Shown: positions 16,369-27,423, counted from the stretch's first letter. The stretch: 64,000 nucleotides of DNA from Arthrobacter sp. StoSoilB19 (GCF_019977275.1 NZ_AP024650.1:3658001-3722000), one strand, 5' to 3'. Numbers and translations: made by a program. Notes: generated by a model from the sequence alone, not told the origin.

Positions 16369-17082
16369 TCAGGCGTTCGGCTGGAGCGCGAGCAGCCGGC
16401 CAATGGCACTTGAGCCCAGGTTTTCCAGCAGGTCGCGCGGTCCCTGGTAGACCTCCACCGCGCCGGCGTCACGCAGCTGGCCGGCCTGGATTCCACCGCA
16501 GGTCACGCCGATGGAAGGGATCCCCAGCGCCGCCGCCGCCTTCATGTCCCATACCGCGTCCCCGACGTAGACAACGTTTGCGGCATCGAGGCCGGTGGCC
16601 GCCAGGGCCGCCTCCAGGATGTCCGGCGCAGGCTTGCTTTCCTCCGCATCATTCGCGCTGGTGGCGGCATCGATGAAGGGGTCGGCGTCGAGGACGGACC
16701 GCATCACCTCGAGGTCGCGGTCCCTCGCCGCGGATGCCAGGGCCACAGCCAGCCCGCCTGCATGGCACCGGCCTAACAGTTCCTTGGCCCCGTCGAGGGC
16801 GCGGAGGGAGGGCCAGTGCGAGGCATACAGCGCGCCGTGGCTGGCCATGATGTCCTCATCCTCGCCGCGGTCGCGGCCGGACGGCAGGAGATTGTCCACC
16901 AGCCGGGCGCCGCCCATGCCAACGAGTTGGTGAATGGAGGCCATGGGCACGTCGTGGCCGTACTGGCGGAACGCCCCCCACCAGGCGACGGTGTGGATGT
17001 AGGACGAGTCGATCAGCGTCCCGTCAACGTCAAAGAGGACCCCCCGGCGCGGGCCGCCGGGGGGTGGAGTGGAACCCGGCAT
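16369..17082 (-). CDS. HAD family hydrolase, phosphoglycolate phosphatase-like
   Basis: A 237-residue haloacid dehalogenase phosphatase with all four motifs: LFDVDGTLIDS (nucleophile and acid Asp), LASAARD (Ser of motif II), ESKPAPDI (Lys of motif III) and VYVGDAVWDM (motif IV). The helical cap between residues about 40 and 95 indicates subfamily IA, like phosphoglycolate phosphatase or beta-phosphoglucomutase. Its ATG overlaps the stop of the upstream gene by one base (TGATG), so the two are translationally coupled. Substrate is unknown. Confidence 0.87.
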   Translation of the reverse strand: MPGSTPPPGGPRRGVLFDVDGTLIDSSYIHTVAWWGAFRQYGHDVPMASIHQLVGMGGARLVDNLLPSGRDRGEDEDIMASHGALYASHWPSLRALDGAKELLGRCHAGGLAVALASAARDRDLEVMRSVLDADPFIDAATSANDAEESKPAPDILEAALAATGLDAANVVYVGDAVWDMKAAAALGIPSIGVTCGGIQAGQLRDAGAVEVYQGPRDLLENLGSSAIGRLLALQPNA

Positions 17083-17372
17083 CAGCTCACCGCTGCCCGT
17101 CGTGCCTCCGGCGCTTTCTTCCGCCGGGCCGCCTCCTCCTTGGGGGAGTTGACGGGCCGCACGCGGTCGCGGATGACCGATCCGGCCCCGTCCAGGCTCT
17201 TGTCCCGGATCAGGCCGGTGCCGGCAATTTCCCGGGCCATCGCGACGCCCGCCACAGCAGCCCTCTTGGTGGGAAAGGTTACCGAGATGGCCATCAGGTT
17301 CCCGCTTCCGTCCATCATCCTGATCCGGTACCCGCCGTCGGGGGCATCAACGAGCTCAAAATATCCGGCCAT
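17082..17372 (-). CDS. small YegP/DUF1508-like protein
   Basis: A 96-residue protein beginning MAGYFELVDAPDGGYRIRMMDGSGNLMAISVTF. The FEL...GGYRIRM.DG.G..MA.S pattern and the following helix (TKRAAVAGVAMAREIA) resemble the YegP/DUF1508 fold, which normally comes as tandem repeats; here one repeat is followed by a basic tail with RRKKAPEARR. ATG 17372 is chosen because GGAGGA lies ten bases upstream; a GTG further out is possible. It is coupled to the HAD phosphatase gene. Confidence 0.68.
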   Translation of the reverse strand: MAGYFELVDAPDGGYRIRMMDGSGNLMAISVTFPTKRAAVAGVAMAREIAGTGLIRDKSLDGAGSVIRDRVRPVNSPKEEAARRKKAPEARRAAVS

Positions 17373-17486
17373 AACTATCACTCCTCCATCAATCACGGCG
17401 CTGTGCTTGGGAGCACTCCATGAGGTATTAGTAAGTATACTTATCTATCCTGCGAAGGAGAAGTTCCAGCCCCGGTCCGCGCCGCC

Positions 17487-19295
17487 TCAGCGCGAATCCA
17501 CCCCTTCAGGCGGAATGGGGCTGTCACTGCGCCGAACCGTATCCTGATGCAGCTCCAGGGCGCTAGTCACAAGGGCAAAATGGCTGAACGCCTGCGGCGT
17601 GTTGCCCAGCTGACGCTTGGCTTTCACCGCCCATTCCTCGCTTAGCAGCCCGACGTCGTTGCGCAGTTCCAGCAGCCGCTCAAAGAGTTCGCGGGATTCC
17701 TCATGGCGGCCCGCCCCCAGAAGCGCCTCCACCAGCCAGAACGAGCACGCCAGGAAGACGCCCTCGTCGCCCGGCAGGCCGTCGTCGCTCTGCTCCGGCC
17801 GGTACCGCAGCACAAACCCGTCCTGGGTCAGCTCCCGCTGGATTGCTTCGATGGTTCCCACCACCTTGGGATCATCGGGCGGCAGGAACCCCACCCTGGG
17901 AATCAACAGCAGGCTGGCGTCCAGCTCCGGACGGCCGTAGGACTGGACAAACGTATTGCGCTCCGCGTCGAAGCCGTTGGCCATGATGTCCTTGCGGATC
18001 TGGTCCCGCAGCAGCTCCCAGCGCTCCACGGGGCCCGGCAGGCCGGACTCGCGCACACCCTTCACCATCCGGTCCGCAGCCACCCACGCCATGACCTTGG
18101 AGTGGGTGAAGTGCCGGCGCGGCCCTCGCATCTCCCAGAGCCCGTTGTCCGGCTGGTCCCAGATGGTTTCAAGGTGCTCCATCAGCGCAATCTGCACGTC
18201 CCAGGCCTCGTCCGTATGCGTCAGCAGCGAGTTCCGGGTCAGCGCCAGGCAGTCAAGGACCTCACCCCATACATCCAGCTGGAACTGCTCAGCCGCCGCA
18301 TTCCCGATCCGCACCGGTACCGAGTTCTCGTAACCCTTCAGCCACGGCAACTCCATTTCCGGCAGCCGCCGCTCGCCATGGATCCCGTACATGATCTGCA
18401 GGTCGGCGGGGTCGCCGGCCACGGCCCGGAGCAGCCAGTCCCGCCAGGCAGCGGCCTCCGCGGTGTAGCCGGCCGCCAGCAGCGCCTGCAGCGTCATGGC
18501 GGCATCCCGCAGCCAGCAGTAGCGGTAGTCCCAGTTACGCTGGCCGCCCGGCTGCTCCGGCAGCGACGTTGTGACGGCCGCGACGATCCCGCCGGTTGGG
18601 CCATACGTCAGCGCCTTGAGCGTTATCAGGGAACGGACCACGGCCTCCCGGTACTTGCCCTTGACGGTGCATTGCGAGGACCAGCCCCGCCAGAATGCAA
18701 AGGTGCTGTCAAGGACTACTTCCGCGTCCACGGATACCGGGCGTCCCACATGGCTGGGCGCCCAGGTCAGCACGAAAGGTACCTTTTCGCCTGCATTCAC
18801 GGTGAAGTCGCTGACAGTGTGCATGTTCTCGCCATGCAGGGGTGCCGGAGTGACCAAGTAGACGGCATCCGGACCGGCGATCGCGTGCAGCCCGCGCTTG
18901 TCCTTGCGCACCCACGGAATGATGTGCCCGTAGTCGAACCTCAGGACCAGTTCGCCGTGCATCCTGACGCTGCCACTGATGCCTTCCACAATCCGGACTA
19001 TGTCAGCGACGGAATCACGCGGCGGCATGAAATCGGTGATGCGCACGGTTCCGTCCGGCGTCTCCCACTCCGTATCCAGGATGAGGGTGCCCTCGCGGTA
19101 GCTCCGGCGGGTGCATTCACCCCCTCTTTCCGGAGCCAGCAGCCAGCGCCCCGAGTCCGGCGTGTCCAACAGCGAATTGAAGCAGGCAGGGGAATCGAAC
19201 CTCGGGAGGCAGAGCCAGTCGATCGAGCCTTCCCTGCTGACCAGGGCTCCGGTTTGAAGGTCGCCAACAACCGCATAATCTTCGATTCGCGCCAT
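17487..19295 (-). CDS. glycoside hydrolase family 15 (glucoamylase or trehalase)
   Basis: A 602-residue cytoplasmic protein of the bacterial GH15 type: N-terminal beta domain starting MARIEDYAVVGDLQTGALVSREGSIDWLC split across residues 1-30, then the (alpha/alpha)6 barrel with NWDYRYCWLRDAAMT near 270, MYGIHGERRLPE near 320, the WEMRGPRRHFTHSKVMAW segment near 400 with catalytic-site Glu, and FLACSFWLVEAL near 525. Family members include glucoamylases and mycobacterial-type trehalases; sequence alone does not decide. I chose ATG 19295, which restores the usual N terminus. It is divergent from a DUF72 gene. Confidence 0.88.
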   Translation of the reverse strand: MARIEDYAVVGDLQTGALVSREGSIDWLCLPRFDSPACFNSLLDTPDSGRWLLAPERGGECTRRSYREGTLILDTEWETPDGTVRITDFMPPRDSVADIVRIVEGISGSVRMHGELVLRFDYGHIIPWVRKDKRGLHAIAGPDAVYLVTPAPLHGENMHTVSDFTVNAGEKVPFVLTWAPSHVGRPVSVDAEVVLDSTFAFWRGWSSQCTVKGKYREAVVRSLITLKALTYGPTGGIVAAVTTSLPEQPGGQRNWDYRYCWLRDAAMTLQALLAAGYTAEAAAWRDWLLRAVAGDPADLQIMYGIHGERRLPEMELPWLKGYENSVPVRIGNAAAEQFQLDVWGEVLDCLALTRNSLLTHTDEAWDVQIALMEHLETIWDQPDNGLWEMRGPRRHFTHSKVMAWVAADRMVKGVRESGLPGPVERWELLRDQIRKDIMANGFDAERNTFVQSYGRPELDASLLLIPRVGFLPPDDPKVVGTIEAIQRELTQDGFVLRYRPEQSDDGLPGDEGVFLACSFWLVEALLGAGRHEESRELFERLLELRNDVGLLSEEWAVKAKRQLGNTPQAFSHFALVTSALELHQDTVRRSDSPIPPEGVDSR

Positions 19296-19356
19296 GACAT
19301 TACCCTGCCACACCCGGGCCCGAACGGAAGTGGAAGCCCGGTGTAGCCTGAGGCAA

Positions 19357-20088
19357 ATGGGAATCCACATCGGCACCTCCGGCTGGAGCTACGACCACTG
19401 GGAGAACGTCCTGTACCCGCCCGGGCTGCCCGTGCGGGACCGGTTCCAGTGCTACGTCGCCGAATTCAGCACGGTGGAACTGAACGCCAGCTTCTACCGC
19501 TGGCCCAGGGATACCACCTTCGCCGGATGGAACAGACGCCTGCCGCCCGGGTTCGCCATGTCCGTCAAAGCTCCCAGGGGACTCACGCACGCGCGGAAAC
19601 TGTATTCACCGGAAGTCTGGGTGGAGCGGATTGCCCGCTGCTGGCACGAACTGGGGGACAAACGTGCCGTGCTCCTGGTCCAGCTGCCGCCCCAATTGGA
19701 GCGCGACGACGCCAGGATGGACTACTTCCTCGCTGCGGTTCCGCCGTGGATCAGGGTTGCCGTGGAGTTCAGGCACCCGAGCTGGGACTGCCCTGACGTG
19801 TTTGCCCTGCTGGAGCGGCACCAGGCCGCCTACTGCATCATGAGCGGCGCCAACCTGCCCTGCATCCTGCGGACCACCGCGCCCTTCGCATATGTCCGGC
19901 TGCACGGACCCGACCACCAGCACCTCTACGGCGGCTCCTACTCGGACGCCGACCTCCACTGGTGGGCCGACCGGATCCGTGAGTGGGACGGCGCGGGCAT
20001 CGATGTCTACGCGTACTTCAACAACGACGGCGGCGGGAACGCCGTGTGGAATGCCCGGACCCTGCGCGCGATCCTCGGCAACGGCTGA
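19357..20088 (+). CDS. DUF72 domain protein
   Basis: A 243-residue TIM-barrel-like protein of the DUF72 (YecE) family, recognised by IHIGTSGWSYDHW at the N terminus, STVELNASFYRWP near 42, FAMSVKAPRGLTH near 68, LLVQLPPQLERD near 110, VAVEFRHPSW near 142 and the terminal AYFNNDGGGNAVWNARTL. No enzymatic activity is established for the family. ATG 19357 follows a TGAGG ribosome site; a longer frame exists but would run into the GH15 promoter region. Confidence 0.88.
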   Translation: MGIHIGTSGWSYDHWENVLYPPGLPVRDRFQCYVAEFSTVELNASFYRWPRDTTFAGWNRRLPPGFAMSVKAPRGLTHARKLYSPEVWVERIARCWHELGDKRAVLLVQLPPQLERDDARMDYFLAAVPPWIRVAVEFRHPSWDCPDVFALLERHQAAYCIMSGANLPCILRTTAPFAYVRLHGPDHQHLYGGSYSDADLHWWADRIREWDGAGIDVYAYFNNDGGGNAVWNARTLRAILGNG

Positions 20089-20120
20089 TGCCCGCTGCCG
20101 CCCTGTGGCAGAGTGGTGGC

Positions 20121-21233
20121 ATGGACTCGGCCCCGCAGAACCCCGACCAGGACACGGCACGCCCACCCCGGCGGAACACGAAGGGCCGCACCGCCCTGTC
20201 CGGAAGCCAGTTCTTCCGGCTGGCACACCGGTTGTCGGACGCGGTCAACGACGTCCGGATCCAGCTCGCCAAGCGGTGGAAGTTCGTGCCGCAGACCATC
20301 GCGTACCAGGGTTATGGCTCCACCGCCCGGGTGCGCGTCCTGGGCAGGGTACTGCTGACACAGAAGCCGCCGCCCGGAAGCAAGGCCGAGCACGCGGCCA
20401 GGAACGGCAACCAGAACATCCGCGGCTGGCGGGCGTTCACGGGGGTGCCGTTGCAGTTTTCCGACGTCGAAATCACCATCGGTGATGTGGTCACCCACGT
20501 CACGGCGGACCGGGGCGGGCTGATCGACACAGAGGTGGACGTGCAGCTGTCCCCCGGCTGGCACACTGCCGTGCTGCGGGCCGAGGGAACCGAGCCGGCG
20601 GAGGCACTGATCCAGGTGATCGCTCCGGGCGTGCAGTTCGGCATCGTCTCGGACATCGACGACACCGTCATGGTGACCGCCCTGCCCCGGCCCTTCCTGG
20701 CCCTGTGGAACACCTTCGTGCTCAGCGAACGGGCGCGCATGGCCACTCCGGGGATGGCCGTGCTGCTGGACCGGCTGACCATCGAGCACCCTGAAGCCCC
20801 GGTCATTTACCTGTCCACCGGCCCCTGGAACGCGGCCCCCACCCTGGCACGGTTCCTGACCCGCAACATGTACCCCAAGGGCGCGCTGCTGCTCACGGAC
20901 TGGGGACTCACCCAGGACCGCTGGTTCCGCAGCGGCCAGGACCACAAGCACCGCAACCTGGAGCGGCTGGCCCAGGAATTCCCGGACATGCGGTGGCTCC
21001 TGATCGGCGACAACGGACAGCATGACGAGGCCATCTACTCCGCCTTTGCCGCCGAAAACCCGGACAAGGTTGCAGCAATCGCCATCCGGCAACTGTCCGT
21101 CAGCGAATCCGTGTTCGCCGGCGGCCACTCCGAGGACGGCGACCACACCACCTCCCGCGTGCCGTGGATCTACTCGCCCGACGGCGCCGGCATCGCCAAG
21201 CAGCTGGCCATGCTGGACCTGCTCCGGGGCTGA
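20121..21233 (+). CDS. App1-like (DUF2183) phosphatidate phosphatase domain protein
   Basis: A 370-residue protein whose C-terminal half has the HAD-type phosphatase motif FGIVSDIDDTVMVTALPR near residue 175, then IYLSTGPWN (motif II Ser), the DHKHRNLERL lysine region and WLLIGDNGQHD (motif IV). This is the conserved domain of yeast App1 phosphatidate phosphatase and its bacterial DUF2183 relatives. The first 150 residues include a basic region and a beta-rich segment. ATG 20121 has a weak site; an ATG at 20088 overlapping the DUF72 stop as TGATG would add 11 residues and allow coupled translation. Confidence 0.82.
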   Translation: MDSAPQNPDQDTARPPRRNTKGRTALSGSQFFRLAHRLSDAVNDVRIQLAKRWKFVPQTIAYQGYGSTARVRVLGRVLLTQKPPPGSKAEHAARNGNQNIRGWRAFTGVPLQFSDVEITIGDVVTHVTADRGGLIDTEVDVQLSPGWHTAVLRAEGTEPAEALIQVIAPGVQFGIVSDIDDTVMVTALPRPFLALWNTFVLSERARMATPGMAVLLDRLTIEHPEAPVIYLSTGPWNAAPTLARFLTRNMYPKGALLLTDWGLTQDRWFRSGQDHKHRNLERLAQEFPDMRWLLIGDNGQHDEAIYSAFAAENPDKVAAIAIRQLSVSESVFAGGHSEDGDHTTSRVPWIYSPDGAGIAKQLAMLDLLRG

Positions 21234-21254
21234 ACGGCTCCCGGCTGCGCAGCC

Positions 21255-22802
21255 TTACTGCGCGTTGGCACCCAGGGGTGCGCCGTCGTCGGGCAATTCA
21301 CTGCCCAACAGCTCCGGAACCGCTGCCTGCGCGATGGCCGCCCCGGCCGCGGCAGCCAGGTCGCGTTCCTCGATGAGCTCCTGGAACCAGAAGTAGGACG
21401 CCTTGGGTGTGCGGTCGAGCGTTTCGAAGTCCACGTGCAGGAGGCCGAACGGCTGGTTGTAGCCGGCGGACCACTCGAAGTTGTCCAGGAAGGACCACAC
21501 GTAGTAGCCGCGCAGGTCCACGGATTCGGCCACCCCACCGGGCGCCGTGGCCCGGAGCGCGGTTTCAAGGTGGTCTGAAATGTACTTCAGCCGCCGCTCG
21601 TCCGGGATGAACCTGGTGTTGGTGGACTTGTCCCGGACAATGATGTCCTCGAAGCTGGCTCCGCCCTCGGTGATGATCACGGGCGGCAGGTTGGGGTACC
21701 GCTCCGCCATCTCCTTCAGGGCCACGGCCATGTACTCCGGCTTGACCGGCCAGCCGTATGCGGTGACGTCCGCTTCCGGCCACGTCTCCACGTGGAAGGG
21801 CGTAGCGCCGTTTCCGGCCGCGCTGAGGTCGCTGCCCATGGCCTCGGCCATGCTGGCCGGCACGGCGCCGTTGCCCGGCCCAACGGCCACCTTGGTGGGC
21901 ATGTAGTAGTTGAGCCCGTAGAAATCGAGGGGCTGGGAAATGATCTCCATGTCCTCTTCGGGATGTTCGAAGGAGCTGAAGAACTTGGCCGCGCGGATGA
22001 GGTCCGGGTACTTGCCCGTCAGGACAGGGTCCGCGTAGAGCCGGTTCTGCCCCAGGTCCATAAGTCCCGCGCTGATCTTGTCCAGCGGGTTGATGGAGTT
22101 GGGCACCATGGGTGAGTAGACGTTGGTCATGCCGATTTCGCCGGGCACCCGCGCCGCGCGAAGGGCCTGGACGGCGAGCCCGTGGCCCAGCAGCTGGTGG
22201 TGGACCGTGGGGAAGGCACCCAGGGCCAACTCCTTGCCTGGGGAGTGCAGCCCCAGCGAGTAGCCGTTGGCGCTCACCGTTGCCGGCTCGTTGATGGTGA
22301 CCCACCGGGCCACCCTGTCACCGAAGGCATCCGCCACCAGCGCTGCGTACTCCCCCAGCCGGTAGGCGGTGTCCCGGTTCATCCAGCCGCCGGCCTCATC
22401 CAGTTCCAGGGGCGTATCCCAGTGGTAGATGGTGGCCATGGGCGAGATTCCGTTGGCCAGGAGCTCGTCCAGGAGCCGGTCATAGAACGCCATGCCTGCG
22501 CGGTTGGCCGGGCCGGTGCCGCCTGGCTGGATGCGCGGCCAGGAGAAGGAGAACCGGTAGGAGTCAACGCCGAGCTGCTTCAGGAGGGCCACGTCCTGCG
22601 GCATCCGGTGGTAGTGGTCCGTGGCCACCACCGGGCTGTGGTCCTCAACGATGGCACCGGGCCGGGCAGCGAACCTGTCCCAGCCCGCCGGTCCCCGTCC
22701 ATCCTCGTCCAGCGCCCCTTCGATCTGGAATGCTGCGGTTGCGACGCCAAGCGTGAACCCCGGGGGGATGAGCGCTGCGAGGTCCTTGGCGGTGATGTGC
22801 AT
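21255..22802 (-). CDS. beta-glucosidase, glycoside hydrolase family 1
   Basis: A 515-residue retaining beta-glycosidase. The acid/base Glu is in WVTINEPATVS near 180 and the nucleophile Glu in VIITEGGASFEDI near 400; the N-terminal GVATAAFQIEGALDEDGRG and the C-terminal WSFLDNFEWSAGY sequence complete the family signature. Length is slightly longer than the usual 450 because of an insert around residues 320-350. No secretion signal is present, so it would act on imported glucosides. ATG 22802 is chosen over an upstream frame that lacks family sequence. Confidence 0.92.
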   Translation of the reverse strand: MHITAKDLAALIPPGFTLGVATAAFQIEGALDEDGRGPAGWDRFAARPGAIVEDHSPVVATDHYHRMPQDVALLKQLGVDSYRFSFSWPRIQPGGTGPANRAGMAFYDRLLDELLANGISPMATIYHWDTPLELDEAGGWMNRDTAYRLGEYAALVADAFGDRVARWVTINEPATVSANGYSLGLHSPGKELALGAFPTVHHQLLGHGLAVQALRAARVPGEIGMTNVYSPMVPNSINPLDKISAGLMDLGQNRLYADPVLTGKYPDLIRAAKFFSSFEHPEEDMEIISQPLDFYGLNYYMPTKVAVGPGNGAVPASMAEAMGSDLSAAGNGATPFHVETWPEADVTAYGWPVKPEYMAVALKEMAERYPNLPPVIITEGGASFEDIIVRDKSTNTRFIPDERRLKYISDHLETALRATAPGGVAESVDLRGYYVWSFLDNFEWSAGYNQPFGLLHVDFETLDRTPKASYFWFQELIEERDLAAAAGAAIAQAAVPELLGSELPDDGAPLGANAQ

Positions 22803-22899
22803 TGGGGTCCAGCCTTTGGTCACGGTAGTTAGGGTACGTCCCAGAATGTCACAGCGGAGGTCGGCTGACGAGCAGCAACTCCGCTCCCGGCGCCGGCAA

Positions 22900-23277
22900 C
22901 TACTGGGTGCCGAACAGGAACTCCTTGGCGTGCGCCACTGCCTTGCGGAAGGCATCATTCCGGAGCGTCACCAGGTGTTCCGTGTCGTCGTCGGACGGCT
23001 CCAGGTAGCCGGTGTACCCGGGCCGCAGGACCCAGATGTCCCCGCCCGGCGGGAGGTAGAACACGCCGAAGGAACGCTGCTGCCTCTCATCGGCGGTCCA
23101 TACCGGAACCACCGCCAGCGCAGCACCCGTGGTGGGGTTGATCCACTGTGCCCGCGGCAGAGGCTGTTCGTGCGCCTCCGGGTCCAGGAAGGGCGCGGTT
23201 CCCTCGCCCCACCGCTGCTCAAAGCGTTCGAAGAATGCAGGAATGAGGTGTGAATCGTAGCGCCGCCAGTCGCCCAT
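22900..23277 (-). CDS. hypothetical protein, 125 aa
   Basis: A soluble protein starting MGDWRRYDSHLIPAFFERFE, with a beta-rich middle (QWINPTTGAALAVVPVW, FGVFYLPPGGDIWVLRPGY) and a helical C terminus (LRNDAFRKAVAHAKEFLFG). No family is recognised. GGAGG lies eleven bases before the ATG. It lies in the same direction as the J-domain and Hsp20 genes upstream and the beta-glucosidase downstream; a link to the stress genes is possible but unproven. Confidence 0.65.
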   Translation of the reverse strand: MGDWRRYDSHLIPAFFERFEQRWGEGTAPFLDPEAHEQPLPRAQWINPTTGAALAVVPVWTADERQQRSFGVFYLPPGGDIWVLRPGYTGYLEPSDDDTEHLVTLRNDAFRKAVAHAKEFLFGTQ

Positions 23278-23318
23278 GCAGTTTTCCGCCTCCTTGGATC
23301 AGTGGCCCAGGGCCTGGA

Positions 23319-23696
23319 TCAGGACCAGGGCCCGCTTTCCCACCGCACCGGGGTGACGCGGATGGGAGGTCCGGACTGCCCGCCACGGCTGCGGACTTTC
23401 CGGACCGGAATGATGGTGGGCGCAGCTGCCGCCAGCTTCCTGTCGTAGTCGGCGCGGCGCCCGGGGTCACGCAGCACGTTAAACGCCTGCATGATCCGGA
23501 GAAGTTCCTCCCCCTGTGCAGTGTTGCCCTTCTCCGCCGTCGTATCCCCCATGGTCTCCATGCCTTCGTAAGCCCGCCCGCCGTCCATATCCGGATGGTG
23601 GGTGCGCATGAGGGCGCGGTAGGCATGCGAGATTTCCTGGCGGCCGGCGTCCCGGCCTACGCCCAGGATGGCGTAGTAGTCGGGGAGATCAGTCAT
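23319..23696 (-). CDS. J-domain (DnaJ-like) protein
   Basis: A 125-residue protein whose first 80 residues are a J domain: DYYAILGVGRDAGRQEISHAYR, the invariant HPD in RTHHPDMDG, and FNVLRDPGRRADYDRKL at helix IV. It has no zinc-finger or substrate-binding DnaJ domains, only a short basic tail, so it can stimulate an Hsp70 but probably does not bind clients by itself. AGGAGG precedes the ATG. It follows the Hsp20 gene by 64 bp in the same direction, forming a small chaperone unit. Confidence 0.88.
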   Translation of the reverse strand: MTDLPDYYAILGVGRDAGRQEISHAYRALMRTHHPDMDGGRAYEGMETMGDTTAEKGNTAQGEELLRIMQAFNVLRDPGRRADYDRKLAAAAPTIIPVRKVRSRGGQSGPPIRVTPVRWESGPWS

Positions 23697-23760
23697 CCTG
23701 CCTCCTGTTTCGCCGGCGCCCCGCCCGGAGGGTCAGGGGCGCCGGCACGAAAGCATGGTC

Positions 23761-24189
23761 CTAGCTGCCGATCTGGTGCTTCTCGCCCTGCTGGGTCTGG
23801 ATCTCGATCTTGCGCGGCTTGGCCTGCTCGGCAACCGGAATCCGCAGGGTCAGGACACCCTGGTCATAGCTGGCCTTGATGTGCTCGGTGTCCAGGGTGT
23901 CACCCAGGATCAACTGGCGGCTGAACACGCCCCGGGGACGCTCAGAGGCCACGAGCTCCACGTTGGGCTGCGTGGGGTCCTTGCGCTCCGCCCGGACGGT
24001 CAGGACGTTCCGCTCAACGTTCAGGTCCAGGGAATCCACGTTCACACCGGGAAGGTCGAACGCCACCACGAATTCCCCGTCTTCCTGCCACGCGTCCATG
24101 GGCATGGCTGCCGGGCGGGCGGAGGTTCCAAAGACCTGCTGCGTGAGCCGGTCCAGCTCACGGAACGGGTCCGTACGCATCAACATCAT
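23761..24189 (-). CDS. small heat-shock protein Hsp20/alpha-crystallin
   Basis: A 142-residue ATP-independent holdase. An N-terminal arm ([17 protein letters not shown]) precedes the alpha-crystallin domain, with [24 protein letters not shown] split as the first strands and the late motif [20 protein letters not shown] containing the conserved beta-strand pair. AGGAG lies six bases before ATG 24189, which decides that start over two internal Met codons. It is divergent from a MerR-type regulator with nested inverted repeats between them, implying autoregulated heat-shock control. Confidence 0.92.
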   Translation of the reverse strand: MMLMRTDPFRELDRLTQQVFGTSARPAAMPMDAWQEDGEFVVAFDLPGVNVDSLDLNVERNVLTVRAERKDPTQPNVELVASERPRGVFSRQLILGDTLDTEHIKASYDQGVLTLRIPVAEQAKPRKIEIQTQQGEKHQIGS

Positions 24190-24230
24190 TTCCCACTCCT
24201 TTAGCTTCCAGGTGCTGGATCTGCAGCTAC

Positions 24231-24268
24231 CCACCACCTCCTTTAATCTATGGTGGTGGATATAGATT
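24231..24268. promoter_or_regulatory. nested inverted repeats in the hsp20/MerR divergent promoter
   Basis: CCACCACC (24231-24238) pairs with GGTGGTGG (24252-24259) across 13 bases, and AATCTAT (24245-24251) pairs with ATAGATT (24262-24268) across 10 bases. The two interleaved repeats span the AT-rich divergent promoter. They do not match the classical HspR CTTGAGT-N7-ACTCAAG box. Confidence 0.6.
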
Positions 24269-24330
24269 TTTTATAGCACTCGTGCAAAACTGAAGCAAGG
24301 TACCAGCGGAAGCGATTTTTGGGAGAAAGA

Positions 24331-24648
24331 ATGGCGGATCCTGAAGCAGGTCGGGCTGGCCGCTCCCCCGGTTCACGGGCCCTGTACGCCATCTCGGTGG
24401 CGGCGGAGCTCACGGGAACCGGACAGCAGAACATCAGGCTGTACGAAACCAAGGGACTGTTGACGCCCTCGCGGACGGCGGGCGGCACGCGCCAGTACAG
24501 CGACGACGATATTGCCGTACTGCTGCGGATCGGCGAACTCCTGCAGGAGGGGTTGAACCTGGCGGGCGTTGCGAAGGTACTGGAGCTGGAGGCAGCCATC
24601 GTGAAGCTGCACCGGGCACTCAAGCGGGCAAAATCGCGGCCGCAATAA
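24331..24648 (+). CDS. MerR family regulator, HspR-like
   Basis: A 105-residue protein with the MerR winged-helix DNA-binding domain: YAISVAAELTGTGQQNIRLYETKGLL then the wing TAGGTRQYSDDDIAVLLRI. The domain is followed only by a coiled-coil-like helix (LEAAIVKLHRALKRAKS), with no effector domain, as in HspR repressors. ATG 24331 has GGGAGAAAGA in front. Divergent placement from hsp20 suggests it represses that gene and itself. The classical HAIR box is not seen, so its binding site is probably the nested repeat described separately. Confidence 0.83.
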   Translation: MADPEAGRAGRSPGSRALYAISVAAELTGTGQQNIRLYETKGLLTPSRTAGGTRQYSDDDIAVLLRIGELLQEGLNLAGVAKVLELEAAIVKLHRALKRAKSRPQ

Positions 24649-24708
24649 GTGGGCCAGGAAGCGGCCCAGTAAGCGGGATCCGGTTCCTGGACTGCTCCCG
24701 GTAAGTTC

Positions 24709-25506
24709 CTACTCTCCGGTGGATTCGGCCCTTGACAGCTCTCCGGTGATCGGTTCCCCCGGAATCCTGGCCGTCCGCCACGTGTCAAGCGCGATGACCC
24801 CGGAGAGGATGAGCAGCGAGAGCGCGAACGACGCCAACGCATCCGTGGGCCAGTGGTAGCCAAGGTACAACCGGCTGGCGATAGCGAGGATGATGCCGAT
24901 CCCGGCCCCGATGAAGCCGAACACCGCGGCACGCGGGTTCCGGCGCCGGGAGAAAATCAGGTAGGCGCCCACCAGCAGGAAGTCGCAGGCCCCCAGGACG
25001 TGCCCGGACGGGAACGAGAAGGTCTGGTCCGCGCCGAACAGCATCTGGTCCACGGGGGGCCGGGAGCGCTGGACGATGTGCAGGATGATCTGCGAGATGA
25101 TCACTCCGGTCAGCATCGCGGAGGCGAGCAGGATGGGGCGCCAGGCGTGCTTGGCTGCGAATCCCCAGACAAGGATCACCACCAGCACGATGATGGGCAG
25201 CGCGATGGGGCCGAAGATCACCGCCAGGAAGATCATGATGGCAGTGACGGCCGCTGAACGGGTGGTCAGCAGCCAGTCATGCACGGGAGTGTCGGCAACG
25301 GAAAGGCCGTCGGCCTGCACCACGCTGACCAGGGTGGCAATGAAGAGTGCCAGCCCCACGACGGCCAGGATGATCGACGCGCGGTACAGGCCCCGCCGGT
25401 CGGCAGGGTCCACGTAGCGTTCCTCCACCACGAACTTCTCGTGGAAGGCGTGCCACCTTCCCGCTTTCCGTTCAGAGACTGCGGAACCTGCTGATTTCTG
25501 TGCCAA
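24709..25506 (-). CDS. PAP2 family phosphatase, integral membrane
   Basis: A 265-residue membrane protein with six hydrophobic helices and the lipid phosphatase motifs: QRSRPP (motif 1, end), FSFPSGHVLG (motif 2) and SRLYLGYHWPTD (motif 3 with catalytic His). The lysine that normally opens motif 1, six residues before RP, is a leucine here (LHIVQRSRP), so activity should be treated with some caution. Substrates in the family include phosphatidic acid, undecaprenyl diphosphate and phosphatidylglycerophosphate. It is monocistronic. Confidence 0.86.
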   Translation of the reverse strand: MAQKSAGSAVSERKAGRWHAFHEKFVVEERYVDPADRRGLYRASIILAVVGLALFIATLVSVVQADGLSVADTPVHDWLLTTRSAAVTAIMIFLAVIFGPIALPIIVLVVILVWGFAAKHAWRPILLASAMLTGVIISQIILHIVQRSRPPVDQMLFGADQTFSFPSGHVLGACDFLLVGAYLIFSRRRNPRAAVFGFIGAGIGIILAIASRLYLGYHWPTDALASFALSLLILSGVIALDTWRTARIPGEPITGELSRAESTGE

Positions 25507-25602
25507 TGTGCTGCCCGTCCCTACGCCGCGGAAGATGCGTGCCGTGATGAATGCCTAGGGTGAAGATTATCCCGGCCACGGCCCATTCACTCCATCAGGC
25601 GG

Positions 25603-27423
<1,821 letters not shown>

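Noticed and set aside
24241..24330. Classical HspR HAIR box (CTTGAGT-N7-ACTCAAG) before hsp20
   Set aside because: No close match was found in either strand of the gap; only different inverted repeats are present.
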